From NCBI RefSeq assembly GCF_037038585.1, contig NC_092525.1, forward strand, positions 31,770,367 to 31,834,366: 64,000 bases of DNA. Reading direction: 5' to 3'. The stretch's first letter is position 1; the number at the start of each line of letters is the position of its first letter. The stretch comes from Patagioenas fasciata. Taxonomy: Eukaryota > Chordata > Aves > Columbiformes > Columbidae. Below the pieces are notes generated by a model. The model saw only the letters and a list, made by a program, of their open reading frames with translations. It was not told the DNA's origin and did not search any database. Made by a program: the position numbers and the translations under genes. Shown piece after piece: positions 21,901 through 51,025 of the stretch.

Positions 21901-24900
21901 TACTACTCTCTCTGCACTGTCATTCTGCTGCTGTGGTCATATAATCAGCTTCTTTCGGACAACAAACAGCTGCCAAAACTTGAAATTTTGTTTAATTTCC
22001 TGGATCAGAAAGAGATTCCAGTTCCCAGACCCCTGAGGACTTGATCATGCACTGGTGTGATGCATTCCCTTGCTCTCTAAGCACAGAGCTGAAACTGGTT
22101 GCTGAAGCTCTAGTGACTAAGTTAAAATGCACAGTCAGCATTTCAGAGTTAAAGCCTAAACAAGCATTTTATTCATTCTCTTCAGCTATGTTCCGCAGAT
22201 TTGCAAAACTAATTGCAGTCTCAGATACTTTACTTCGTAATGAGTTGTATTGTAACTTCTTGAAGACTTTGGCATCAGTTTTATGGTAAGGTTTTGTCCA
22301 TCACAGTGTCTGTTCTGTGCTCCTTTGTGGACTCTAAAAATGTCTGCTATAGCAGAATTTCCAGCTCTTAAGTGGTTAAATTTTGTAGCAGTACAGACCA
22401 GGGTTACCTCTTAACTCTAAACTGAAGTAAAAAAAATGTTTAATGGCCCCTGAGGACACAGTTACATGGCAGAATATTGCTGTTTCATCTGCGCTGAAAA
22501 GTCTGTTCTGGACATCAGTCTGGCCGGAGGGAGAACTAGCGCAGCATTCCTGCTCTCGCACCACCTGGAATGCAGCATGGGCCTTCTCACAAGCTTTCAG
22601 CAGACCTGCCAAGTCCCACTAAACTGGAAAGTCCCTCACTTCTCCTATTTTATTTTTTTTTTCTTTTTTCGTAATAGTTTATCTGATGAGGACGGAGACA
22701 AAATACTTTCGAATAGTGCAGCATGACAGGATCCTGCTAACACAGCTGTTTGCAGCCCAGTAAATTCAGTTGCAGGGGCTGAAGATAAGGCAGGAGCCCT
22801 TTCTGTAGCTGCTGCCAGAACTGTAAGTGGTCCCAGGCTGACACACTAACCAAGTCACCTGGTCCATGCTTCATTTTTCCACTGCTAATAAATTAGTGAT
22901 ACTGTTACATTTGTTAACTTTGATATGCTTAAGTAAAAGGTGCAATCTAAGTATCATTGTTTTGAATAATCCACCTGTCATAGTTCTTGTCCTACAGGTT
23001 TTGATCTTTCCACATTGATGTCACGTTATCTCAGTGTGAAAGCCCAGATCCTGTTTTAACACAGTGTTACACACCTGCATTCAGCTAAAAAATGATACAG
23101 AAACAGGATCAAAATAAATTCTCATTACTTCAGTCATTCATTTTCTATTTTGACATCCTTCACACCACCACTGACATCCCCATCCATACAGTCATGACTC
23201 TGTCTCTGAAATCTGGGGCTGCCACCACAATTTTTTTTTCTCTTTTGTCCTATGTGCTTTTCTGATGAGTTTAACTATCAATGAAAAACCAAAGCAACAG
23301 TACATTCACTTGAAATATCATGAAGCTACAAAAGTATACTGTAATCCAGATTGTGCCTCAGTTAAAAGTGCAAGTCTTATAATGCATCAATAAAATCACA
23401 GAAAAAAAAGTCCTAGCAACACAGAAGAGCTATATCTCCACCAGATTAATGTAGTTAAAGCAGTACAATCTGTAGCATGGATGTAGTTATCAGATAGCTA
23501 AACTTAAAGATGGGTTTGGGAGAAGTGTGGGGATGTAGCACGTGAACACAACCAGCTGAGCGGTTTCCTGCCCAAGCTTTTACAGCCAGGTGGACATGTG
23601 AATTCTGCAAAGCAGCTGATCCGAGCCAAGGGCCAGCAGTTCCCCGGCTGCCCTCCTAGCATGTTGCCAGGGCTCTCCCTCTGCCCACTTGGGTGCTCCC
23701 ATGACCTTACAGCAACCTGCTTCATAGCACAAGCAGTATAAACTAACCTCACAGCAGTGGTAAATCATTTTTGGTTGGTTCGGTCCACCGAGCTTACTCC
23801 TCCTGAGGCAGGGGAGGTCTGGGCCCAAGGTGGGGAGGAGAGGTGAACCCCAGCTGTGAATCCAGCTCTCCTCTGCAGTTGCAGCTGAGAGTGCAGTTTC
23901 TCAACGCAGCCAAACTCGTCTGGCAGCTGCTGCCGCCATCTCAGGTTGCGCTCAGCTCTGCTCAGGGGGCTGCTGTGTCCTCGGCCCTGCTGGCTGTCCC
24001 CTGTGCCAGGAGCCATGCACACCTGCCCATCTGACTGGCCAGGTCAGTGAACTGCTCCAGCTGAAAAACATGACTTCTATGCATGTCTCTATACATAACA
24101 CATATAGGTATGGATAAAAATGGGTTTGTTTTCAGCCAGATCAGCTTGAAGTAACTTCATGGGTCTAGGAGATGACAGGATGTATACATTGAGGAGGGAG
24201 GACAGAACCAAGGCAGTAGAAGAGGCAATATAAATGTTCATTTTAGAAAATGGAAATGCAAAGAGAAAAGGCTTATTTCTTCCTCTGTTCCAATTACAGA
24301 ATGAAACATTTACAACAAGCCAACAGGGAAACATGAAATGACCTTCCATTTGTCCCCATGGACTGCCATCTCTCTTTCAGATGATCAAATGTATGGTTGT
24401 GGGCAGTTCATGAAGTGACAACTGAAATATTTCTGATTATGGGACAAGTGAGCTGCTTCTCGAGTCAGGAAAGCAGAAGTGTGCCAAGCAGCATTGCCAG
24501 GCGGACATGCTGGCTCTGTGAATTCACGGCTACTGAAAAGCATTGTGTGATGGCCTCACCCATTGGAATTGAGGACCACATGCCTTCCCAACCTGGGAAG
24601 CACTGGTGGCCGTTAGAGGGGTCTCCGCTGTGTGCCATTACAGCAAATCAAAGTCCATCCTCCTGCCCACGAGGAATGCAAAGGGGAATACACAGACCTA
24701 CCATAAACAGATGTGAAGACAACTTCAGGATGAGAAAGACTATATCCAAAGGGCTCACCTACATGAAAACACCATAAAAAGCTGAGACAAATTCAACTTA
24801 CAAAGACAACGCACAAAATGGAAAGTGTACTAAGGATGGTGTGAGGATTATCTAATTCAGAAGCCAATTTGCTATAGTTTAATTCTCCTTCAAATTACAA

Positions 24901-27900
24901 CTGTCTGTTGTCAGTTTGCCTCGCCCTGGACCTCTACCAACTGTCTCAGATTTCTCAGGTAGGAACAATTCTAGAGCTGTACTTGCCAAAGATAGAAGGA
25001 AATGCAGACAAGCATCATCAAGACACTGTGCTACTATGCAGATGACTGCTAAAAGTAGAACTGATTGTCTTTTGCCCTGCCTGGAATTCAGCAAACAGAC
25101 CAAGAGGTCAAGTAGCGATGGCCTCCAAGGACTTGTTAATTTACTGCAGATTCTAGGATGTAAAACGTCTGTGGCAGTGGTATCATACTAGTAAAGATAT
25201 AATGCTGTATCAGATTACTGGTGTGATTTAATTACCAGTTAATAGCCTGTGGTGAAAAGGGCATCCTTACTTGATAGACCTGTAAATCCAGGTCTTATTT
25301 TAAAACATTTTTGAACAGAAACAGCAATTTTAGTATGAATTAATAACTGGTCGAATACGTAATTTTATTCTGTTTAGAATCCACTTTGAATCATACATGA
25401 TGACTGGGAAGAGAGATCTCAAAAAAAGAGCTGGACAAGTTGTGTGGTTTCCACTTTGTTCTGATTTTAAACAAATTGTAACCATAAATTTCTGACATGT
25501 GGGAAACAATAGTTGTGGTTAGAGTTTGACTTGAAGGAAAACTGGAGTTACACCTATATCCTCAGTTGTGTAAGCAAGCCCAGGCTCAAACAATACTGTG
25601 CAGAAGGGGTTTTATGTGGACAGTTGCAGGATGTGAACAGGGAGCTGGGATAAAACATAGGTAAAAGGAGGTCAGCCTGGATGTCAGCACACAGCAAGTC
25701 TCTTTGTTTGTGTATACAGAAGCAGTCACAAAATAAGTTGATTAAAAACTCTGCAAATCTCACATCAAAGTTGACCTAAACCATAACAAGTTATTTAGTA
25801 GATATGTAGACAAAATAGAACATAAATATCCGTTGTCATCTGAAATATCTTCAAAGAAATGGCACTGCCTGTGTCAAATACAATGACTGCATTGACTAGC
25901 TACCAGTTAACCCTTATTAGAGGTGTAAAAGTCTAACAAAGACTCTCTATGTCTTCAGAGAACTTTGCAGTGTACCTCACCCACTACTAATATTTTTACA
26001 AGTATACTCCCAAATCCCAAGCCCAAATTGTGAGTTGGAAATAACGAGTTTGTGGATTAAATCTCCTTTTATGCAGGTACTTTGTGATCTAGAAAGGGTC
26101 TGATTGCCTGCTTGGTCAAAAGAAAATGTCTTATCTGCTACAACTTCTGCCTGAGGGTGATGGTGGTGTCATTTGAATATTCTGTTTGGAAAGAGAGCTC
26201 TGAGCCTAAGGACAATGAGAACTCAGAGCATGCACAACAGTTGCACAGTTCACTGTAATAGTACTGAATATATTCAATTTATTACAAAATATGTATTTTC
26301 AATGTATTTCTTCTGAGATAGTGAATGATTTAATTAACTGCAGTAGTTTATTCTTTATACACTTAGACAAAATATAGCTATTTTTAATAGGCTTCATTGT
26401 ATTAAAAGGCAGCCGTTATTTCTTTTAAATTAAAGAGAAGGAATCAAATAGCATGATTTCTGATGTAGATTCATACAGCGAAATCTTAAAATATATCTTT
26501 GAGGCTAATGTTCCTACCATATAATCAAATAACAAAATTACCGTAGTTGCAGTTCCACAATACATTTCCTTTAGCAGTCAGGCTGGATTAAGAAGTTCCC
26601 ACCACAACCTCCTTCTCCAGCACTCACTCCACACACCCATAGTGCAGGCAAAAAATGTTTGTTCAGCTGTGCTGTGAATTTCATCACAGAAACAATCTGG
26701 GTTAAAAATAACCTCTAATTAAAAATAATTGAATAATATTGATGGGCTAGGTCATAAAGCCGTCACAAAATACTTTTCTCCAGACTGGGGGGTGGAAGGG
26801 GGATGACTGTGACATAGAAATAAAATGAGCTGTGAGGGGGTAGGGGAAAAATGACTTGTGCTGTGAACTTCAGTGTTGCTGGGCAAGTCTGTGGCGCTGT
26901 GCCAGGCCAGGATTGCAGCCTTGCAGGAACCAGGCAGAAGCCTCATTTGACAAGATAATTTTACAGTATATTGGTATGATGTAGTTAATCTATGACTGCA
27001 GTGATACTTCTCTACCTAAAGTTAAATGAAGGATATAGATAAATATAAGACTGAATACTATATTAGCATAAGCTCCATCATTTACTTAAAGAGTTTTAAA
27101 CTGTTACTGTTCCAAATTGCCTGTTGTCATTCAATTAGAAATATACACCTTCAGAAATGCTGTAACCCAGTAGTTACTGTGTTGTCACTCATTATTTTGT
27201 ATAGATGGAACAAAAACATCTGTTGGTCAGAAATGTGTACTATTACATAGAGAAGAACTCAAAGAATATATTTTATACTACTGAATTTATTCTGCTTGGG
27301 TATCTTTAATGATATAAGAAAATTTGTGTGTGAATACAGTTCTGTACTTTGCTTAAAACAGCATTTTTGCTTTTAAAAAACTCCTTCTAAAGATAAAATA
27401 GTTTTACTTTATTCTAGTAATTATGTTTATACTGGGAATTGCTGCAAGCTACGGTAGAAATTCAGATGTTTACAAATTTAAAATAATTTAATTAATGCCA
27501 TATGTCTATTGGGATATTTTCTATCAAAAATCTCACGGTACCTTCTATAAAGTAGGCTACAGAAATTAATTAATATACAATCAATAGACTGCCTACTCCA
27601 GGGATTTAAAAAGGCATCTGCTCTGTGCCAGGAATATACTTGACTGTCTGGCTGTTTGTTTTGTTATTTATTTAAAGGGAAGTGAAAAATGTTTTATCTG
27701 GAAAAAAACAATGGTGATAACTTAAGTAGATCAACTGTACATATAGTTAGCTAGTTAACAGCTTTAAATTTAAGCAATACATTGCCGCTTCCTTTGTAAG
27801 GGCTGATAAGCTTTTTAAAAGAGCTCATTTATTACAAATGACCTCAGAATTACCAATTTTAGCAGGATAATATAAAAAAAAAATGTAGACCTAACAAATT

Positions 27901-30900
27901 TATAATCCTTACAATTAGAGGTTTCCTAAAAAGGATTTTTTATTTCCTAAAAATTTCTGCTGATTGTTTTCCAGGGTGCTGTCAGAATCTAACAGTTCAG
28001 TACAAAATTTCTGTATTTCATGTATAGAGATTCTGCATGCAGAACAACTATAACAAAGTGTTATGTTTTGAGTAATTTTTGCCAGTATTGGAAAGACTGC
28101 TTGATAAGGCATGTCATTACATTATATTAATTATTGCATGCAGGGACAGATTCTCAGCTTCATTAAAGCCTGTGAACTGAAGCAGATTTACTTAAATATG
28201 ACTTAAGGCCTGAAGGAACAATTAGTTCCATTCAAATTCCTATATAACACCATGATCCATTCACTCTGCCCAACAAATCACTGGGATGGAGTATGTATTT
28301 TAAGGAGACATTAGTTTTAGGACAGATTTGAAGAGCTTTTCTTTTTTGCCTCCTTTTAGACAGTTCCTGTTTCTGCTGCTTCTGCCAGATGCCAAGCTAC
28401 TCCTGCAATTCTGAATATGACAGTCTTTTGAGTGGCATGTGGAATCAAACCAGAGAACCGATGTGGCTTTTTTTCTTTTTCTAGGTTATTTTTAATTTGG
28501 GTTCAACAGACTTCACATGCTGAGCTACCCAAACAGTCGCATGGCAGAAGAAAGGGAATAGCATGGGAGTAAGCGTAAGTAGCAGAGTACAAGAGAGGAA
28601 GGGGCTTCGTGTAGCAGCTCTGCTCTCTGTAGTTGCTCTTCTTCCCATTTTTTCTCCTCTGTCACAGCTGGCAGAAGGCAGGACACATCTGTACCTCACT
28701 AGCTGGGCCTCACAATCTAGTATTTTAGTGTGAGCTGATGTTCACAGGCAATTAAAGCAAATATGCCAGACTGTGAACTGAAACAGTTCTGTTGTGGAAA
28801 TGTCCTCGGGCACAGGGGATGGCAGGGCAGCTGGGGGTAGCAACGCATTAAAACATTGCAGCTGTTCTCACTGTGCCCAAGTCAGAGCTCTTAATAATTA
28901 AGAGCATCACATGCTGAAAAATGTACTACCCTGCCAGGTGATTTGTTCCAAGCCTGAACTTCCTCAGGACTTAACAACAAACATCTTTCTGAATTCAGTT
29001 TTGCTGACATCTCCTCATTGTCATTGACCTTCTTATGTCAGTGTCTACTGGCTTCAGTACTGGGATTCAATATTGAGAACTTAGCAGTATTTTTTAAAGA
29101 GTTTGGGCTAGAATGTGGATGTTTCCTAGCTCTCTCAGATACCTTATAAAGTAAGGAGGAAGGTCAAAGTTCTAATTCAGGGTAAGAAGTTTTAGGAAGT
29201 GGCAGTAGGACATTAAGAAAATGTCGGCTAGACTATTTATCTTTATGGGAAAGTCCATCAATTGGAATGAAGATTCTCACATTCAGATTATAAAAATGTT
29301 TGGGTTTTTAACAGATGACTACCATGAGTTTAGGAGAAACAGAACAAGCGAAGTATTTTACTTCAAGTAGTGTGGACAGAAGTTCATAGTATATTATAAC
29401 TAATTCAAAGAATGAAACAGCCTGGATAATTAAGCAAAATACTCATGTTGAAAGCTGGGCACATTTTTTAAATCATTAGGCAAAAATAATTTGTGCCAAA
29501 ATTATAAAATTATTTCCAAAACTGTAATAGGTTAATGATAGCAAGTGTTACTCTTGACTGACTACGGATTTTAACATATAACATCAATTAATCTTGAGTA
29601 AAATTCTTGAACCTCGTAACTCCAATTCCAGCAATTAATAGAGGAAATTGACTTGAAAGAACAAGTACATACAAAGACAAAATAACTTTGTTGGTTGATT
29701 GATTCTGAACTGAGTTGTCTTTGTAGTCTTTGAAACAATGAGAACACAAACTTTTGTTTAGCATTCACTTACAATTGACCTTTAATGAGGTAATGACTAC
29801 CTTCAAATCTTTAGAGCAAAGTATTTTTGCAGTTTCCTCAGTCTGCTAACGTATAAAGGATTGTAATATATAGAGCTTCTAATCCAAATTTATGAAGACC
29901 TCTTTACTCAAAACACATTATGTTAAGAGCTGTTAACTGTAATGTTTTCTAATACATTTTTAATTTTAAACAATATATCAGAAAAAAAACAGTAGATGTT
30001 GTGTCTCTCAAAGCAAAGACTTGTACCTCAAATTAATCAGCATCTCTGAATGCTTAATAATAGTTGAATCTAATTTGGGTCAAAAGCTAGAAGTGAGTCA
30101 CATATATTTATGTCATTTATCTGACTGCATTAAGATATGATTTTTGATACAGATATGTTTAAACAAGGTAGAAGTTTCAGTGGTGTTACAAATAGCCACT
30201 TTACTCTGGTGTAAATCCAAGCTACTGATGAAAGCAATTGGACTGCCCCTAACCTAACTCAGAGGAAGAAATAATTAAGATTAGTTTTTAGTTCAGATCA
30301 TTGATCTAGTTCTTTATGCAACAACAGAAATGGTTGTGCCAACCCAAGAGAAAAGTTAGGCACCGAGAGCAAGGAGAAGAAGGTGATACCATCTGCTTCT
30401 GCAGCAGGGTGGAGTTATGCAACATTAAAGTGACCATATAAACACTGCCTTAGAAAGGAAACCTGCTGGCTTGAAGAGTCTGTTTCCTCAAATAGATTAA
30501 TGATTTGTTTATTACAAGTTAAGCCACGAGGGAATCCTTAACAGGCTTTGTCTGCTTTCTGGGTAAGAAATGGCTCCACCTATTCATGCACTAGAAGCAT
30601 TAACATTTTTAAGAATTTGATAGGAAATAATCTATTAGGATAAAATTCAATTTAACACACCAATTAAATCAGAGTTCACATAAATTTGTAGGAGGGGAAG
30701 GAAATAAGATCATGCTCCAAAGGGAATATGAGGGAAAGTTTGGGTCTAAAGGTTGGATGTGTCCCTAGATCTTCATTCTCTTCCACAAAGACAAGCCTAA
30801 CGAAGTAGGGTCTGTGTAAAAACCAGACTCCCCGACAGATCTCTGAGCAAGGACCTTGCTAGCTGGGTAATAAGAGAGAAACCCCTAATTTTTTTTTGTA

Positions 30901-33550
30901 GACTTTATTTTAGGAAATGCAGGTGGTTTTATTTTAAATCATTGTCATGTGGTATATTATATAAATATATTTATTAAAGGTAATTACAAACCAAGGTAAC
31001 TGGCAAATACTAAGGCTTTCCGTTCCTAGTGGTGCTGTTATACCTTAAAACTGTAGTACTGCCCAGGATCACAGAATATTTCCTAGGTGTATCCAAAGAG
31101 TAAGAGCACTAATCCAGGAAGCCATGCTTGGCAGACTGAACATTGGTAAAGCTTCTGTGAAAAAGAGAAGTCTTGTGATTATTAACATTAGAAGCCTTGT
31201 GATTATTAACATTAGCAGTCTTGTGATTATTAACATTAGCCAGAGGCTCCCTGCATATAATAAGATGGTGGAGAGAGTGTGTGAACCTTGAGGATTTCCC
31301 ATGGAGTCTCTCATGATAGCATTTGAGTTAAATTGCTCTGTGGGTGTAGCTGCTTCAAATAACTGTGTAAGCAGCAAGTTGAGCACCATTGCAGTAAGTT
31401 AATGTTCAGCTTTTGTTTAATGTTAAATCCTGTATTACTTGCTCAAGTAATACAGATTTTCCTTCAAAAGAAATTGGATTAAATGCCTTATTGTATTTAT
31501 AAAGGTGCACATTATACTGAGTATCCTGAAGAATTCAGATTCTTCTCTGTAGTTTTACATTCTCCTCATTAGTCTTATATTTTCATTCATTGTATGTCCA
31601 GAATTCCTGGATGCTTCAGCACTTGTAATCACCCTTAGGTTTTTCTGAGTTATACTTAGTATGTACTAAGCTCCAAGTTGTCATAGAACTAACGTGAGGT
31701 AAGAAAGTATTATAAAACCATATTTACCTTTTGACACCATCAGTGACAAACACTGTACTTGTATAATCAGCAGTTGATTTTTATCTAATACACAAATCAT
31801 GCATCACTAGAATTAACAACACTCGATGTTGATATAGCTGGATAGAAAACTTAAATATTAACACGCAGCAATAAATCAGCATAACTTTTACTTCTTGGGC
31901 ATTAAGAGACATCAAAGTTTTGGCACTGGCATACAAAAATGGATAATGTGTGAACTGCAGAATGGAAAGCTATGTGTGAATGGAAAAGCTGTACTCTAAA
32001 TAACACATCAGTATGATTTATGTTCTACCTCTGCTGCTTTTCTGCATCTGCCCCCTGGTCTTTAGAATATTCTTTTGGTTCTGCACATTAACTGAATGCC
32101 AAGTCAGTGCATGCTACACCTTTTCTGTTACTATTCTGGTTTGTGTGGCCTAGCTTTTCATGGGAGTTGCCTCTTCTGAGGCTTATCTACGAATTCTGTG
32201 TTTAACAAGCATCTGTAAAAGGCCGAAATGACCTTCCATTTTAGCATTTAGCAAAACCTGGGCAAAAAGAGTACTTCAAAATAACTAAATAGTTTGGTGC
32301 TGGAATAAAGCACCTGCTCTCACAGATGACAAAGATCTCATGTACTAAGTGAAAAATATATTCCCTAATGAACATATGCTAGGAACTCTTTGGATCCAGA
32401 CATAACAGGAATGAAACATTTAGATCCCTGCCTGCCATATGGGAAACCCACATTTCACGTTTACTCCCAGCCTGTCATTCCAAGGGTTGGCATAGAGCAC
32501 TGGATGAAGTAATGGCTTGAAATTATTCAGCAAAACGTTTAAATGTTTGTTCTGTAGTCTCCTCTCATGTTGCCTTTCTGTTGCGTGCCCATAATCTAGC
32601 TGAACTTGTGCAAACCACTGAACTGCAGAGGGAGGTGATGCAGAAAGTGCGGCCATCTGGGCCTGCCTGAATAGGAAGAGAAGAAAACAGCCTCACTGTG
32701 AGCGCCGCTGGCTGTATTACAGCCAGGATTGCTTTTACAGGAGTGCCAAATCTTACTAATTTATTTTCAGATTCATCCTTCAGAGTAACTCTGGCAGCGA
32801 TATTATTCAAAAAGCAGTTGCAGACTGTTCTTGAATCTTAAAGAATAAGTCTCTCTACATTCTGCAGAGTTTTAATACTTTGTGAGCACCTAACATTTGG
32901 TTTCCAGATACAGAACTTTCTTTAAGAGTAAGCCCTGCCAAAAGAACTTCTTACAGTAGTATTTTTGTGACCCGTCTGTTCATCAAAGCAGCCTTCTTTG
33001 GTAAGTATACTGAATGCCAAAAGCCATAACATGTTATGTTCATTTCCTCACTACCTTTATCTCCACACCATGGCATAATCTTTTTGCCCAAAGTCTCACC
33101 ACCAAAAAGCATCCTAACAGGAGACCTGGCTTTTGACTCTGACTCTGCTAAACACATTGCATTAAAGGAGGTCATGACCACATCATAAACACATGAAGAC
33201 AGAGCAAAAATCAAACTTGATGTAAGAAAGGACAATTTTACTTGAAATTGTAAGTGTTCCCACTAATTTCAACTGGACTGGGACTTCTGGCAGTATGTGA
33301 AGCATTGAGAGATCCTGTGGTGAAGGAAAAATTGATTTTTTTCCCTGCTTTGTGAGACTGAAGTCCCTAATCTATGTTAATGAGGGCCCAGGCAAATGCT
33401 CCCTCTTTATTTTGGAGGAAATACTCCTTTTTTTTTTTTTTTTAGACTGTAACAGGCCTTCAGCTGTTTTTAATACCCTGTCCAGTAAATGACAGGAGCC
33501 TGTTTGCAATCAATGAGACACGTTATTTATTAACTGACCTCTTCATAATT
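18991..33550. other. Intergenic region between MTF2 and DIPK1A, no gene found
   Basis: About 14.5 kb of mostly AT-rich sequence between two divergently transcribed CpG-island genes. I found no exon with family resemblance and no tRNA or snoRNA. It contains a GC-richer patch at about 23500-24040, a 24-bp triplicate repeat at 31169-31240 and a poly-T at 33428-33444. Promoter-distal enhancers for either gene could lie here, but the sequence alone does not show them. Confidence 0.6.
31169..31240. repeat. Three tandem copies of a 24-bp unit
   Basis: Units start at 31169, 31193 and 31217 and share the core TTGTGATTATTAACATTAG, differing only at a C/T and at the last base. It is a minisatellite-like local triplication in intergenic DNA. 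Confidence 0.92.
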
Positions 33551-33698
33551 GTCCCCAGACAGGTTCCCAGCAGTTTCTGGCAGACATGAGCGCCGAGGTG
33601 AATTCGGAGGTGGCTCCGGGCTGCACCGGCTCCGCTCCCGCCCCTCACGGCCAGAGGGCGGGAAAAGCGACCGAGACAACCCCGACGGTTCGACGCCG

Positions 33699-33788
33699 CT
33701 GAGGGGGAGGGGGCGGAGCCAGGAGAGGCTCCGCCCCGTCGGGTTTGGCGAGGCGGGGCCTCTCCTGGCTCCGCCCCCTCCCCCTCAG
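33699..33788. repeat. Perfect 31-bp inverted repeat with 28-bp spacer
   Basis: Left arm 33699-33729 begins CTGAGGGGGAGGGGGCGGAG. Right arm 33758-33788 is its exact reverse complement, and weaker pairing continues a few bases into the spacer. Each arm contains a GC box. It lies inside the DIPK1A CpG island. Confidence 0.95.
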
Positions 33789-34093
33789 CCCCGCCTCGCT
33801 CCCTCAGAGCCGCTGCGACCCACCCCTTCAAGCAGCGGGTGGCAGAGCGGGCGGGTTTCTGCGTCCGCGGGGGTGGTAGCTGCCCGCGCGTTTTGCCCGC
33901 TGACAGCTGCTGTCGTCCGGCGCCCGCCCGCCCTCAGGCACCGGCGGCCGCCGCCGCGCTCGTTCTGTTTTCCCTCCCTGCCGCCGCCCGTGTGCCGTGC
34001 CAAGCCGGCGGCACGGCTGCAGCGGCAGGCGGGGAAGCGATCCTTCCTCGCTCCGCCTCCCATCGCCCCCCGCTGCGGGGATGTGTGATTGCC

Positions 34094-49040
<14,947 letters not shown>

Positions 49041-49497
49041 CTTCACCACCAGCAGATGACATTGATGCCTGCCACTAGAAGTGGCCTATTGCATTTGATA
49101 AAAATGGTCTGCAGCATTTTTTAAAGACATTTCTTTTCTCAGATGCCATTAATGGCTCTTTAGCTCTTGCCGTTCAGTCAGTACCTTATGATAGGACTCC
49201 TCAAAGAATGCACACACCACTGAATGATCGGGCAGAGGCCAGAAGCACTTCTGGTGTTCCAGTGCTGTGTTGTGGAAACAAAAACTCTGCATGCTTGACT
49301 GTTCCGTGCACTTTGTCAGATCTTGAACAGGATGGAACTATTCGTTGTGCCACCACATCTACTGATGGAACATCTTACAATTCTGTGAAAATCATTGCTC
49401 ACTTGTGAAATACTTGCAAAAGATTTTTATCTTAAGTACTTTTATGAAGAACCACCACTACTGCAAATCATGTGTCTGAGTCCAAGTTGCTGTTGTG

Positions 49498-49503
49498 AAT
49501 AAA
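49498..49503 (+). terminator. DIPK1A: DIPK1A poly(A) signal 1
   Basis: AATAAA 458 nt after the stop codon. Confidence 0.5.
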
Positions 49504-49695
49504 CTGAACTGTGAGACTGAAGTTTACTAATACCTTGGCATGGCAGAATTTGCACATTAATAATTTTTAAACTGTGGAAAAATCAGAATTTTATTCTAGA
49601 ACTGACAGCTTGTAATATGAGACTTAAATCAGATTCTGTTTACACCTTGTTACCTCATGCTTACATCTTGAATGTTAAATAGTTCAACACTTTTT

Positions 49696-49701
49696 AATAA
49701 A
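49696..49701 (+). terminator. DIPK1A: DIPK1A poly(A) signal 2
   Basis: AATAAA in a T-rich context, followed downstream by TGTTGGG. A plausible proximal cleavage site. Confidence 0.5.
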
Positions 49702-50997
49702 GTCTATATACAGTAAACCATGTTGGGAGCCAAGAATTTTAGAACGTTATTTCTTAAAATCATGGATATGGCCTAGCAACAGCATCATTGTTTGTTTCAA
49801 AAACTGTAGATTATTGTACTTCAGCTGAAACCTTTAATCCATTGGAAAGCGAGGAGTTTGTGGAGTAAGCTATTGTATGAGAACTGAAGTTAATCCATTT
49901 TTTAAAAATACTAATAGAAATGTTCTAACAGTTAAAAAGGAAGCCTGCATAGTGCAGGAATCGGCTGTATGACATGTGAAATGGGAACTAGTTGTGGATG
50001 AAGTCTCGACTCTTCACTGTCCCTCCAAATTTAGCTACAGCCTTGTATTTAAATCCTCTTGAACTACTGCAGGAAGTATGTAAGCCAGAGCTAGACCTAA
50101 ACTGTAGGACAGAAGCTGGATTGTTCAGGATCATGGAATATTGCTTAAATGAAGCCTGTGAGATAGTAAAACAGCTAGAAACAAGACGCAACTGAAATGA
50201 GCTGTAGTGTGTTACTATTCTTTTTTCTAGTAGCATCCATGAGTCACGGTTAAGTCTCAAATCATGAGTAAAATAAACACCATCTGGTCCTGGCATTCCA
50301 CATAGCATGACCACTGTACCTTTATATGCATCCCTGTTTCTCAGATTTACATCTATGTTCACATTTATACAGAACTGGATGTCCATAAAACACCTTAATA
50401 TTGTGCTCAATACTTACCTGTTGATGTTTCATTTATAAATGTTCTAGATATGAAGTCATTCAGTCCTTAATGATTTTAATGGCAGTCATCCATACACTTC
50501 CAAATCTTGGCCCCTTAATTTATTTTCAGTATAGGCAAGGACAGCCTTTCTTTAAATATTTGGAAGGTTAACTACTTCGAGTATCCTGTATTAAATGCAT
50601 TCCTTGAATGATTAAACTGAAGTACAGGACCACCATATAGTCATTTCTCCATACCATATGTAGTAGTGTGTGGCTTGTGTACTGTTTTGTAAGCATCAAC
50701 TTTTTAGTTGAAGAATTACTATACTAATTATTGTCTCTAACTTGATAATGTCCTCCAACCACAGCTACTAAGTATTTGTAGCAGGCAGTGCATACAAATG
50801 TAAAGTAGTCATGTTCTTTGTGGGGAAAAAAAAAAAGACTGTAATTGCTAATACATTTTGGGCAGAGATTATTGAATCCAAAATTATGTTTGGTACAACT
50901 GGAAAACATGTTTAATAGTGCAATTTGTTGAACAGAACATTTTTATTACTGTTGCATAAAGTTGGAGCTTTCACGGGAAAAAAATGCACTTGTTTAC

Positions 50998-51003
50998 AAT
51001 AAA
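50998..51003 (+). terminator. DIPK1A: DIPK1A distal poly(A) signal candidate
   Basis: AATAAA followed within 15-25 nt by a T-rich stretch (CCTTTTCTCTTTTG), a typical downstream element. Confidence 0.45.
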
Positions 51004-51025
51004 TCACAGGCCTCCTTTTCTCTTT

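Larger units (their letters stand above)
49041..51025 (+). other. DIPK1A: DIPK1A 3'UTR (maximum extent)
   Basis: Sequence after the DIPK1A stop with three AATAAA hexamers (49498, 49696, 50998). Short open frames on both strands here show no family resemblance. The longest form would end within about 0.8 kb of the RPL5 3' end. Confidence 0.6.

Noticed and set aside
31069..31389. 106-codon minus-strand frame with an internal LLMLIITR repeat
   Set aside because: The peptide repeat is just the translation of the 24-bp tandem DNA repeat, since 24 is a multiple of three.
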